A stretch of 45,482 bases of DNA from an uncultured Bacteroidales bacterium (GTDB taxonomy: Bacteria; Bacteroidota; Bacteroidia; Bacteroidales; UBA932), in contig ONSU01000016.1 in the NCBI GenBank assembly GCA_900320545.1, forward strand, positions 1 to 45,482, in the 5' to 3' direction. The stretch's first letter is position 1. Every line of letters starts with the position of its first letter. Under the pieces are notes generated by a model. That model searched no databases, was not told where the DNA came from, and saw nothing but the letters and a program-made list of their open reading frames with translations. Positions 16,092 to 23,948 of the stretch are shown here, in pieces. The position numbers and the translations under genes were made by a program.

Positions 16092-16730
16092 CTAGTACAC
16101 GTAGGAGACCCCAAGTTTGAAAGTATGAATCCGGTAGGAATAATCGTAGGACGGATCGCGGTCGATGAGGCCGAAATCAAATCCAAGATCGAACTGGAGG
16201 AACTTCCACCGGTAACCTGCGCCGAAACTGACCTTCAAATCGTAGGGGCGATCGGAATAATTACGATTGAAATAGTTGCCGCTGAAGTGATTGCCTTCAA
16301 AATTCGTTTTCGTATATTGCTGAAAGAGGAGACCGCCCTGGAACGCCGGACCGGCGTAAGCAAAGAGCGCACCGGGGCCGAGTTCCTTCGTGAAGGTAAC
16401 GTAGGCCGGTATCGTAATGGCAATATGACGATGGCCCTCACGCGTGATATAATTGCCTTCGCGAAGAACATCCTTTCCATAGTTGGGGACACGGTCCGTA
16501 CCCGTTGTAAAGGAGACGTAGGCACCGCCCGCGACACCAAGACCGAAGTCGGCGAGGACATAATTGTACAACGCTCCTGCATAAAGGCCGCTCATCTCAC
16601 AGGTAAGAAAATTCCGGCCTTCATTCTTCATCGGAGCCCAATCGAAAGTGTAGCCGAGGGTGGAAATCACCTGGGCATTCGCAGCGAAGCCGAGAAGCAG
16701 CGCGGCGGCGATTGTAATCAATTTTTTCAT
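16092..16730 (-). CDS. Outer-membrane beta-barrel protein (paralogue of 13577-14248)
   Basis: About 212 residues from the ATG at 16730 (MKKLITIAAALLLGFAANAQ signal peptide); an ATG three codons earlier at 16739 is also possible. The mature protein is a string of amphipathic beta strands with YAGPAF near residue 130 and a terminal tyrosine (GVSYVY) in place of the usual phenylalanine. Sequence blocks match the barrel gene at 13577. The pair encloses the two GT2 genes, and this gene is directly joined to them (6-nt gap) behind one promoter. The function is unknown. Confidence 0.75.
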   Translation of the reverse strand: MKKLITIAAALLLGFAANAQVISTLGYTFDWAPMKNEGRNFLTCEMSGLYAGALYNYVLADFGLGVAGGAYVSFTTGTDRVPNYGKDVLREGNYITREGHRHIAITIPAYVTFTKELGPGALFAYAGPAFQGGLLFQQYTKTNFEGNHFSGNYFNRNYSDRPYDLKVSFGAGYRWKFLQFDLGFDFGLIDRDPSYDYSYRIHTFKLGVSYVY

Positions 16731-16764
16731 ATTCAGCATTTTTAAGGTTTCGTCTTATACCTTG

Positions 16765-16795
16765 CAAATATATAAAAAAAAAAATTCCGGAACAA
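16765..16795 (-). promoter_or_regulatory. Promoter of the barrel/GT2 operon
   Basis: The minus strand reads TTG (16795-16793), 20 nt, TATATTTG (16772-16765). The -33 element lies in the loop of the htpG terminator hairpin, so the terminator and the next promoter overlap. Confidence 0.55.
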
Positions 16796-16804
16796 GTCCG
16801 GAAT
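16774..16804 (-). terminator. Intrinsic terminator downstream of htpG
   Basis: An 8-bp perfect stem (16784-16791 with 16797-16804, loop of 5) is followed on the minus strand by a run of about ten T (16783-16774). It is a member of the CCGGA-acaag-TCCGG palindrome family. Confidence 0.75.
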
Positions 16805-16808
16805 GACG

Positions 16809-16858
16809 ATGGTGGACGCAGAGACCAGGGTTTGAAAACCGTGGTCTCGAAGTTCACC
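16809..16858 (-). repeat. Long hairpin between the htpG stop and its terminator
   Basis: An outer 8-bp stem (TGGTGGAC near 16811 with GTTCACCA near 16859, one G-T pair) encloses an inner 7-bp stem GAGACCA/TGGTCTC and a further GGTTT/AAACC pairing. It lies in the 3' untranslated part of the htpG transcript directly before the T-tract terminator, and may protect the mRNA end. It resembles a tRNA acceptor only superficially. Confidence 0.5.
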
Positions 16859-16860
16859 AT

Positions 16861-18867
16861 CTACAGATATGCGTCTTCGACAACTTTGCGGCTGCGGGCG
16901 ATGAAATCGCTGAGGGCCTTGCCTTTGAGCATCCCGTTGGCGAGGAGGGCGAGATCGGTGATCTGATGGAGGATCTCGCTGCCCTTCGCGAAGGCCTGCA
17001 CATCGGCCTTATGGGCTTCACGGACCGCTTCACGGGCCTTGCGCGCCTCTTCCTTCTCGGCATCCGATGCGTCCTGCGGCGCCTCGGCGGGCAGCTCGCC
17101 CTGCGGGGCGACTTCGGCCTGCTTCGCGGCCATCACCTTCGCCACCAGCGGGTGCTCCATATTTACCGTAATATTGTAGGAATCAGGCATTTCCCCATAG
17201 AAATTCATCCCGCCGCCAAGGGCGCTCATCTCGCGGTAGCGACGCATGAACTCGCTCTGGGTGATGAGGATCGGGGCTTCGTCCGCGCCGAGGTTGTCGC
17301 CGGTCACATAGTAGTCGTTGCCCTCGGGCAGCACGGCCTTGAACAGATTCTCCAGGTCGTAGCGTTCATCCTCCTTCATCTCGAGCTTCACCTTGTCGTC
17401 CTTGCGGATGAGGTTGCCGATGCTGTCGGAATCCACGCGGGCGAAGGAGGTCTTCTCGATCTTCTGCTCCAGCAGATTGACCCAGTGGCTGTCGAGCTCG
17501 CAGTCCAGAAGGAGCACGTCGTAGCCCTTGTTCTTCGCCTCCTCGATGAAGGCATACTGCTTCTCGGTGTCGGTTGCGTAGAGATACACCACCTTGCCGT
17601 CCTTGTCGGTCTGGCCGGCCTCGACCGCCTTGCGGTATTCCTCGAAACTGAAGTACTTCCCTTCCGTATTCTTCAGGAGTGCGAAAGTCATCGCGCGCTC
17701 GCAGAATTTCTCGTCGGTCAGCATGCCATACTCGATGAAGAGCTTGAGGTTGTCCCACTTCTCCTCCAGGGCCTGCCGCTCGTTCTTGAAGATTTCCTCC
17801 AAACGGTCGGCGACCTTCTTGGTGATATAGGTGGATATCTTCTTCACATTGGCGTCACTCTGCAGATAACTCCTGGACACGTTGAGCGGGATGTCCGGCG
17901 AATCGATCACGCCGTGGAGCAGCGTCAGGAAGTCCGGAACGATGTTGTCGACATGGTCGGTGACGAACATCTGGTTGCAATAGAGGGATATCTTGTTGCG
18001 CTCGACCGCCATCCGCTCCTTGATCTTCGGGAAATACAGGATGCCCGTGAGGTTGAACGGATAGTCCACGTTCAGGTGGATATGGAAGAGCGGCTCCTCC
18101 TTCATCGGATAAAGCTCGCGGTAGAATTTGTTGTAGTCCTCGTCCTTGAGCTCGGACGGGGCCTTGGCCCAGAGCGGCTCGATGTTGTTGATGACCTTGT
18201 CCTTGTCGGTATCGACATATTTGCCGTCCTTCCACTCCTGCTCCTTGCCGAAGAGGACGGGAACGGGCATGAACTTGCAGTATTTGTTGAGAAGACCCTC
18301 GATGCGGGATTTCTCCGCGAATTCCGCGCTGTCGTCATCCAGATACAGGGTAATGACGGTGCCGCGCTCCTTCTTGTCGCCGGCGCCCATTTCGTATTCC
18401 GGCGAGCCGTCGCAGCTCCATTTCACCGGTTTGGCGCCCTCCTGCCACGACAGGGTGTCGATCGTGACCTTCTTCGAGACCATGAAGGCGCTGTAGAAGC
18501 CGAGGCCGAAATGGCCGATGATGCTGCCGATCTGGTCTTTGTACTTCTCCAGGAACTCCCCTGCAGAAGAGAAAGCGATCTGGTTGATATACTTGTCCAC
18601 CTCCTCTTCCGTCATACCGATACCCTCGTCGATGATGCGGAGAATCTTTTTCTTCTCGTCGAGTTCGATACGGACCTTGAGGTCGCCGAGTTCCTCCTTG
18701 CAGTCGCCGGAGAGGGCCAGGGCCTTCATCTTTTTGGTCGCGTCCACGGCGTTCGCGACGAGTTCGCGCAGGAAAATCTCGTGGTCGCTGTACAGGAATT
18801 GCTTGATAACCGGGAAGATGTTTTCGGTGGTTACGCCGATCTGTCCCTTGTTGAGTTTCTTTGCCAT
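16861..18867 (-). CDS. htpG: Molecular chaperone HtpG (Hsp90)
   Basis: A 668-residue Hsp90. The N-terminal ATPase (GHKL) domain has FLRELVANAVDA near residue 33, DEGIGM near 79 and GHFGLGFYSAF near 118. The middle domain includes the SDIPLNVSRSYLQ-type block (SPDIPLNVSRSYLQ) near 330 carrying the catalytic arginine. The C-terminal dimerisation domain follows, with a short Ala/Glu-rich insert (about 590-625). It refolds or matures client proteins in the cytoplasm under stress. It appears to be transcribed alone, with a -7 type TATTTTTG at 18898-18891 and two hairpins after the stop. Confidence 0.97.
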   Translation of the reverse strand: MAKKLNKGQIGVTTENIFPVIKQFLYSDHEIFLRELVANAVDATKKMKALALSGDCKEELGDLKVRIELDEKKKILRIIDEGIGMTEEEVDKYINQIAFSSAGEFLEKYKDQIGSIIGHFGLGFYSAFMVSKKVTIDTLSWQEGAKPVKWSCDGSPEYEMGAGDKKERGTVITLYLDDDSAEFAEKSRIEGLLNKYCKFMPVPVLFGKEQEWKDGKYVDTDKDKVINNIEPLWAKAPSELKDEDYNKFYRELYPMKEEPLFHIHLNVDYPFNLTGILYFPKIKERMAVERNKISLYCNQMFVTDHVDNIVPDFLTLLHGVIDSPDIPLNVSRSYLQSDANVKKISTYITKKVADRLEEIFKNERQALEEKWDNLKLFIEYGMLTDEKFCERAMTFALLKNTEGKYFSFEEYRKAVEAGQTDKDGKVVYLYATDTEKQYAFIEEAKNKGYDVLLLDCELDSHWVNLLEQKIEKTSFARVDSDSIGNLIRKDDKVKLEMKEDERYDLENLFKAVLPEGNDYYVTGDNLGADEAPILITQSEFMRRYREMSALGGGMNFYGEMPDSYNITVNMEHPLVAKVMAAKQAEVAPQGELPAEAPQDASDAEKEEARKAREAVREAHKADVQAFAKGSEILHQITDLALLANGMLKGKALSDFIARSRKVVEDAYL

Positions 18868-18890
18868 ACTATTGAACTTTTTTATATCGT

Positions 18891-18924
18891 CAAAAATACC
18901 GGCCGGGAATCGCTTCCCGACCGG
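18891..18924 (-). terminator. Terminator of the lipoprotein gene overlapping the htpG -7 element
   Basis: An 11-bp stem with one mismatch (18899-18909 with 18914-18924, 4-nt loop) is followed on the minus strand by TATTTTTG. The same bases read as a Bacteroidota -7 element for htpG, so the end of one transcript and the start of the next may coincide. Confidence 0.55.
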
Positions 18925-18973
18925 CTCGTCATTTCATCAAACTGCGTTCCTTTACGGCATTTCTGCCATTTTG

Positions 18974-19648
18974 TCACAAATTATGATAGAAAACGGCAGA
19001 GTCTCCGTCACCGTCGTACGACAGCAGGCCCTTGTCGACCTTCGCACCGTCCTTGGTGACCGTCATCACAAAGTTGCCCTTGCAGTAATTCCAGGATTTG
19101 ACGGTGGGAGCGGTGGCACGGAATTCCGCCGGGCTCTCCATCGTGAGATCCGCCTTGTAGCCGAGATCTTCCGTGCGGATGCAGCGCGTAACGGTCAGGC
19201 GCCAGTCGTGCACCGCCGCATCCTCCGCAGTCGGAAGCATCCGGAGCGTCACGTCGCTGTCGACGGGATAATCGATTTCCATTCCGCGGATCCCGGCCTT
19301 GTCGTTGCGGCGGAGGTACCAGGTGCTGTCGTCCTGACCGCGTTCGATGGTGATGCCGCTGAGGGACTGCACTTCGGAGGCCGTCCAGACCGTTCCGACG
19401 GTCCAGATGCTCTTGCCTCCGGTGGAATATTCCGCGGAGGTCGGGATGCTCTCGTATAGCGCCCTCTCATCGAACGAAAGCGCCCTTTCCATCACCCAGA
19501 GATGATCGGTGAGATAGAATTCCACAAAACCTTCCATATATGTATGGAGGTCAACCGGCTTCTGATGGGGATAAGACCCGTTGAAATCCTTGGAACAGGA
19601 AACCCCCGCAAGCAGGACAGCCGCAATGATGATCGTGAACTTTTTCAT
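18974..19648 (-). CDS. Uncharacterised lipoprotein
   Basis: About 224 residues from the ATG at 19648 (MKKFTIIIAAVLLAGVSC); an ATG at 19663 would add five residues. A clear lipobox (AGVSC) puts the lipidated cysteine near residue 18, followed by SKDFN. The remainder is mostly predicted strand with no motif I recognise. It sits 18 nt after the outer-membrane barrel gene 19667-20299 and is probably co-transcribed with it, suggesting a lipoprotein working with that barrel in the outer membrane. A terminator follows. Confidence 0.72.
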   Translation of the reverse strand: MKKFTIIIAAVLLAGVSCSKDFNGSYPHQKPVDLHTYMEGFVEFYLTDHLWVMERALSFDERALYESIPTSAEYSTGGKSIWTVGTVWTASEVQSLSGITIERGQDDSTWYLRRNDKAGIRGMEIDYPVDSDVTLRMLPTAEDAAVHDWRLTVTRCIRTEDLGYKADLTMESPAEFRATAPTVKSWNYCKGNFVMTVTKDGAKVDKGLLSYDGDGDSAVFYHNL

Positions 19649-19666
19649 ACTGTCTTCCTCCATACA

Positions 19667-20299
19667 TTAGAAACGGTATCCGACGCCGACCTTGATGCCG
19701 ATCATATCCTCTCCGAAGGTGAGTTCGGCGAAGCCGGGCACCTTGCGGCCGACCGTGATCCCGATGGGCGTCACCTGCCAGGCGTACCAGACCGGATGAT
19801 AGACCTCCGGATCCACGGCTCCTGTCGCCACGTGGACGGCCACGCCCATACCGAAGCCGGCATAGGCGGACACATACCGCGAGGTCGCGAAGTAGAATGT
19901 CAGTTTGGGAATGACCGTGATGGTATGCAGGCCTCCCGACTCGACCGTCTTGTCCGAGAAGGTCCTCGTCTCGGTGTAGTAATCCCAACCGAGGTCGGCG
20001 CCGACCTTCAGCCAGCGGTAGATCCCGTATCCGAGACGGAGTCCCACATAGGGCCAGGCACGGAACTCGGTCGAATTGACCTTTACCGGAGCGGGCTCAT
20101 AAATCCTCGCCAGAGAGCCGTTTGGATAGGTCTCGGGCTGGTATTTGGGGAGGAAACCACGGTGATGATACCGGAGGGCGGATGTCGGGACGGAGCCGGC
20201 GAACAAGTCTATCTCGAACCGGGCCGGGCCGGCATAATCCTGGGCCATGGCCGGGAAGGCGAGCGGAAGCGCCAGAAGAAGTAAAAGGATTCGTTTCAT
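19667..20299 (-). CDS. Outer-membrane beta-barrel protein
   Basis: About 210 residues from the ATG at 20299 (MKRILLLLLALPLAFPAMAQ signal peptide). An ATG at 20314 would extend it by five residues but breaks the signal-peptide form. The mature part has alternating strands (YVGLRLGYGIYRWLKVGADLGWDYY, KLTFYFATSRYVSAYAGFGMGVAV) and a C-terminal GYRF with terminal phenylalanine, the outer-membrane insertion signal. It is unrelated in obvious sequence to the two barrels near the GT genes. It precedes and is probably co-transcribed with the lipoprotein gene. The function is unknown. Confidence 0.75.
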   Translation of the reverse strand: MKRILLLLLALPLAFPAMAQDYAGPARFEIDLFAGSVPTSALRYHHRGFLPKYQPETYPNGSLARIYEPAPVKVNSTEFRAWPYVGLRLGYGIYRWLKVGADLGWDYYTETRTFSDKTVESGGLHTITVIPKLTFYFATSRYVSAYAGFGMGVAVHVATGAVDPEVYHPVWYAWQVTPIGITVGRKVPGFAELTFGEDMIGIKVGVGYRF

Positions 20300-20344
20300 A
20301 TTGATAAGATGCAATTCTCAGGCGTTTCGTTGCAGGACCGACGA

Positions 20345-21991
20345 TTATTTGTAGAGGAAACGGCGGATACTCATCTTCGGGGTCTTCTCGAAGGGGCGGT
20401 CCTGGCGTTCGACTGCGGTAATCTTGCTATAACCCGGAAGGAGCCGGTTGGCGCCGATCTTGATCTTCTCGGGGATCTCGGAGACGGCTTCGGCATCGAG
20501 GAGATCCTTCGCGATGGCCTGCTCGTCGAGATAGACCAGGGCGACCAGCAGACCGCCGCGGTCCACGACGACCGATTCCAGCACGTAGGGCTGGTTGTTG
20601 ACGACGGCTTCGACTTCCTCCGGATAGATGTTCTGACCGGAAGGGCCGAGGATCATATTCTTGCTGCGGCCGCGGATGAAGATATTGCCTTCGGCGTCGA
20701 TGATGCCGAGGTCGCCGGTACGGAGCCAGCCGTCCTCGGTAAAGGCGTTGGCGGTCGCCTCTTCGTTCTTGTAGTAGCCGATCATGATGTTCTCGCCGCG
20801 CGCCTGGATCTCGCCGACCACGTGCTGCGGGTCCTCGGAATCGATGCGGACTTCCGCCACGTCGACGGCCTTGCCGCAGGAGCCGGCCACGTATTTGGTC
20901 CAGTGCTCATACGCAAGCAGCGGGCAGGCCTCCGTCATGCCGTAGCCGACGAGGTAAGGGAATTTGATCTTCTTGAAGATGCGCTCGACCTCGGGATTGA
21001 GGGCTGCGCCGCCCATGATGAATTCCTGGACATTGCCGCCGAAAGCCTGCTCCAGGCCGGTACGGATCTTCTTGTAGATGATGTTGCGAAGGCCGGGAAC
21101 CTTGAGGGCGAACTTGACGGCGGGCTTGTCCAGCACGGGCTTGAGCTTGGATTTGTAGATCTTCTCCATCACGAGCGGAACGGTGATCAGCAGATAGGGC
21201 TTCACGTCCGCGAAGGCCTTCAGCAGGGTCGCCGGAGTCGGGGCCTTGCCGAGCCAGTAGATCGAAGTGCCGTTGCAGAGCGGGTAAATGAACTCGATGA
21301 CAAGGCCGTACATGTGGGCCATCGGGAGCATCGAGACCATCTTGTCGCCGGCGGGCACGTTGCGCTGGCTGTAGTCGACGTTGGAGGAGAAGTTGCGGTA
21401 GGTCAGCATCACACCCTTCGGATCGCCGGTGGAGCCGGAGGTGTAGTTGATGGTGGAGAGGTCGTCCCAGTTGTCGGTCGGATAGACGACGTCGTCCGGG
21501 CCGAATCCGTCCGGATGCTTGGCCGCGAAGAGTTCGTCGAGATGGTCGTAGGCATACTGGATCTTCTCATCCTTGCAATAGAGCAGTTCCCAGGTGTCGA
21601 CGGCGAAGACGGCGCGGATATTGGGCATCTTGGCGATGTCCATCTTCTGGAAGCGGTCGCTGTCGGTGAAAAGCGCGATGGAATCGCTGTGGTTGACAAG
21701 ACCCGTCACACTTTCGATGGTGAAGTCCGGAAGGATCGGGACGATGACGGTCTCATAGGTATTGACGGCCAGGTAGGCGAAGCCCCAGCGGGCGCCGTTG
21801 CGGGCGCAGAGGGAGATCTTGTCGCCTTTCTTGATGCCGGCGTTTTCAAAAACAACGTGGAATCTTTCGATGGAGGTCGCCATCTGCGCGTAGGTGAAGG
21901 AGTCACCGCCGATGGTGTTCAGCGCGGGCTTGTCCCAGAATTTGCGGGTGGCGTCCTGTAATCTTTGAAGGTAATGCGGATATTTTTCCAT
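20345..21991 (-). CDS. AMP-forming long-chain acyl-CoA synthetase
   Basis: About 548 residues from the ATG at 21991; the frame runs upstream through the promoter region without family sequence. ANL-superfamily motifs are the phosphate loop TSGSTGDPKG near residue 178, GYGMTEACP near 345, the GWLRTGDLG hinge region near 425 and the C-terminal lysine-containing KTPKMSIRRFL near 535. It activates a fatty acid with ATP and joins it to CoA at the membrane face, feeding lipid synthesis or degradation. It is transcribed divergently from the HAD phosphatase with 88 nt between starts. Chain-length preference cannot be read. Confidence 0.92.
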   Translation of the reverse strand: MEKYPHYLQRLQDATRKFWDKPALNTIGGDSFTYAQMATSIERFHVVFENAGIKKGDKISLCARNGARWGFAYLAVNTYETVIVPILPDFTIESVTGLVNHSDSIALFTDSDRFQKMDIAKMPNIRAVFAVDTWELLYCKDEKIQYAYDHLDELFAAKHPDGFGPDDVVYPTDNWDDLSTINYTSGSTGDPKGVMLTYRNFSSNVDYSQRNVPAGDKMVSMLPMAHMYGLVIEFIYPLCNGTSIYWLGKAPTPATLLKAFADVKPYLLITVPLVMEKIYKSKLKPVLDKPAVKFALKVPGLRNIIYKKIRTGLEQAFGGNVQEFIMGGAALNPEVERIFKKIKFPYLVGYGMTEACPLLAYEHWTKYVAGSCGKAVDVAEVRIDSEDPQHVVGEIQARGENIMIGYYKNEEATANAFTEDGWLRTGDLGIIDAEGNIFIRGRSKNMILGPSGQNIYPEEVEAVVNNQPYVLESVVVDRGGLLVALVYLDEQAIAKDLLDAEAVSEIPEKIKIGANRLLPGYSKITAVERQDRPFEKTPKMSIRRFLYK

Positions 21992-22030
21992 ATATTTGTC
22001 AAATGTTTCGTCCGGGAATTTTTCCCGACG

Positions 22031-22038
22031 CAAATTTA
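22031..22038 (-). promoter_or_regulatory. Possible -7 element of the acyl-CoA synthetase gene
   Basis: TAAATTTG on the minus strand matches TAnnTTTG about 40 nt before the ATG. No convincing -33 TTTG is found at the right distance. Confidence 0.35.
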
Positions 22039-22079
22039 ACATTTTTTTTGAAATTTGTAGCATTTTTGTAACAAATATT

Positions 22080-22919
22080 ATGAGAAGAAAACCCATCGTC
22101 GCCCTCATCTACGATTTCGACGGCACCCTCTCCCCCGGCAACATGCAGGAATTCGGCTTTATCCAGGCCATCGGAAAAACCCCGGAGGAATTCTGGAAAA
22201 TGTCGGACGGCATCGCCATCGGCCAGGACGCCAGCAACGTGCTCGCCTATATGAAGCTGATGTTCGACGACGCCAAGAAGGAAGGAATCATCCTGCGCAA
22301 GAGCGATTTCCGCGCCTTCGGCAAGGACATCAAACTCTTCGAAGGCGTACGGGAATGGTTCAAAAATGTAAACGAATACGGCGCCGCGCACGGGGTGCGG
22401 ATCGAGCACTATATCAATTCTTCAGGGCTCAAGGAGATCATCGAGGGAAGCCCCATCGCGAAGGAATTCAAGCACATCTTCGCCTGCACATATATCTACG
22501 ACGAGAAGGGAGAGGCGCAGTGGCCCGGCATCGCGGTCGATTACACCGCCAAGACCCAGTTCCTCTTCAAGATCAACAAGGGCATTTTCTCCTCCCGCGA
22601 CTCCAAGCGGGTCAACGAGAGCACGGCCGAGGAGGACAAACGGATTCCGTTTACGAATATGATTTACTTCGGCGACGGCGACACCGACGTCCCCTCGATG
22701 AAGATCATCACGATGTTCGGCGGCAGCGCCATCGCGGTCTTCAACCCGCACGACCCCGCCAAGCGGGCCTCCGCCCAGAAACTCCAGCGCCAGGGCCGTG
22801 CCAGCTTCATTACCCCGGCCGTCTACACCAAAGACTCCCGCGCCTTCAAGCTCGTCTGCGCCATCATCGACAAGATCCGCATCACCTCCGAGCTCCAGGG
22901 GCTGGCAAGGTACAAGTAA
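22080..22919 (+). CDS. HAD-family phosphatase
   Basis: 279 residues from the ATG at 22080; an upstream in-frame start lies inside the divergent promoter region. HAD motif I is DFDGTL near residue 12 with the nucleophile and acid-base aspartates. Motif II is probably the serine in YINSSG near 116. Motif IV is GDGDTDVPS near 204, with a lysine in the FNPHDPAKR region nearby. It resembles the haloacid-dehalogenase group that dephosphorylates small metabolites such as phosphoserine, but no substrate can be read. It stands alone on the plus strand and converges on the esterase gene with 34 nt between stops. Confidence 0.82.
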   Translation: MRRKPIVALIYDFDGTLSPGNMQEFGFIQAIGKTPEEFWKMSDGIAIGQDASNVLAYMKLMFDDAKKEGIILRKSDFRAFGKDIKLFEGVREWFKNVNEYGAAHGVRIEHYINSSGLKEIIEGSPIAKEFKHIFACTYIYDEKGEAQWPGIAVDYTAKTQFLFKINKGIFSSRDSKRVNESTAEEDKRIPFTNMIYFGDGDTDVPSMKIITMFGGSAIAVFNPHDPAKRASAQKLQRQGRASFITPAVYTKDSRAFKLVCAIIDKIRITSELQGLARYK

Positions 22920-22953
22920 CGCCACATTTCATCACACCTTCCCCGCATCGGAA

Positions 22954-23922
22954 CTACTTCTTATAAATGTCGCCGAGGGTGATGTTCTGGAAGACGGTCA
23001 TTGCGGGGTCGTCGACGAGGGCGTCGAGGGTGAGGGCTTCGCCGGCGATGACGGTGTGCTCGAGGAAGCGTTTCTGCTCGGGCCAGGTGGGTTCCATATT
23101 GGCGGCCATATCATGCGAGTGGCCCTTGTAACGGTAGATCTGATACGGGCACTTGATGAGCGAGAGGATTTCCGCGAGGGAACTGCTGCCGTAGATACCC
23201 CGTTTGCCGACCGCCGTCTTGTCGTACTCCACCGCTCCGTCAGCGGTGCCGTGAATCAGCAGGTGCGGGCACGGAGCCGCCGCATAGGTCGGTTTGCCGA
23301 TATCTGTCATAATGGCGCCCGCGAAGGACATCACGCCCTTGAAGCGGAATCCTTCCGGCAGACCTTTGGACAGCGGACGCGTATTGCAGGACTCCCATAC
23401 GCTGGAAAGCGAAATCATCGCACCGGCCGAACTGCCGGAAATGACGATATTGTCCATGTCCACGCCGAGCTCCGGATGCTCCGCCAGATAGGAAATGGCC
23501 GAGAAAACATCCTCCACGCCCATATCCACGGCCCGTTTGGTCTTCTTGGCGGCATCGACGAGATGTGCCAGATCGAAGCGCATTTCCACGCCCTTGAGCC
23601 CCAGCCGGTAGTCGACGCACACCAGCCGGTAGCCGTCTTTCAGCAGTAATTCGAACCAGGGAAAGCAGAACGGATCGTTGCGCCGGCCCATGATGAATCC
23701 GCCGCCGAAGACATACAGCACCGTGGGTTTGTGCCGCCCGTCCGGCAGGATGTCCGTCCCCGGAGCCGGGGCGTACATATCCAGATACAGGTCACAAGTG
23801 TCCCGATGGGCGAAAAGGCGCGTCTCGGTAGGCTCCAGAGCCACCTTGCGGCTCGCCACGAACTGCGCCGACGCCGACACGGTCAGCAGCGCGAATACAA
23901 AAACAAACAGAACTTTTTTCAT
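22954..23922 (-). CDS. Secreted alpha/beta-hydrolase (esterase/lipase family)
   Basis: About 322 residues from the ATG at 23922 (MKKVLFVFVFALLTVSASAQ); ATGs at 23934 and 23943 lie just upstream. After the signal peptide, an FGGGF oxyanion-hole segment near residue 75, the nucleophile elbow GSSAG near 165, HGTADGAVEY near 230 (acid) and a GHSHDM segment near 274 (base) give a full catalytic triad. This is the carboxylesterase/BD-FAE-like layout. Its position 26 nt after an outer-membrane receptor gene suggests a periplasmic or surface esterase acting on material brought in by that receptor. Confidence 0.85.
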   Translation of the reverse strand: MKKVLFVFVFALLTVSASAQFVASRKVALEPTETRLFAHRDTCDLYLDMYAPAPGTDILPDGRHKPTVLYVFGGGFIMGRRNDPFCFPWFELLLKDGYRLVCVDYRLGLKGVEMRFDLAHLVDAAKKTKRAVDMGVEDVFSAISYLAEHPELGVDMDNIVISGSSAGAMISLSSVWESCNTRPLSKGLPEGFRFKGVMSFAGAIMTDIGKPTYAAAPCPHLLIHGTADGAVEYDKTAVGKRGIYGSSSLAEILSLIKCPYQIYRYKGHSHDMAANMEPTWPEQKRFLEHTVIAGEALTLDALVDDPAMTVFQNITLGDIYKK

Positions 23923-23948
23923 ATAAATTTTCATCAAAGTCATCTTGG

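Noticed and set aside
16809-16860. tRNA-like fold (8-bp acceptor-like stem ending in CCA) after htpG
   Set aside because: Too short (about 50 nt), with a single inner stem and no D, anticodon or T arms; it is better explained as a 3'-end hairpin.
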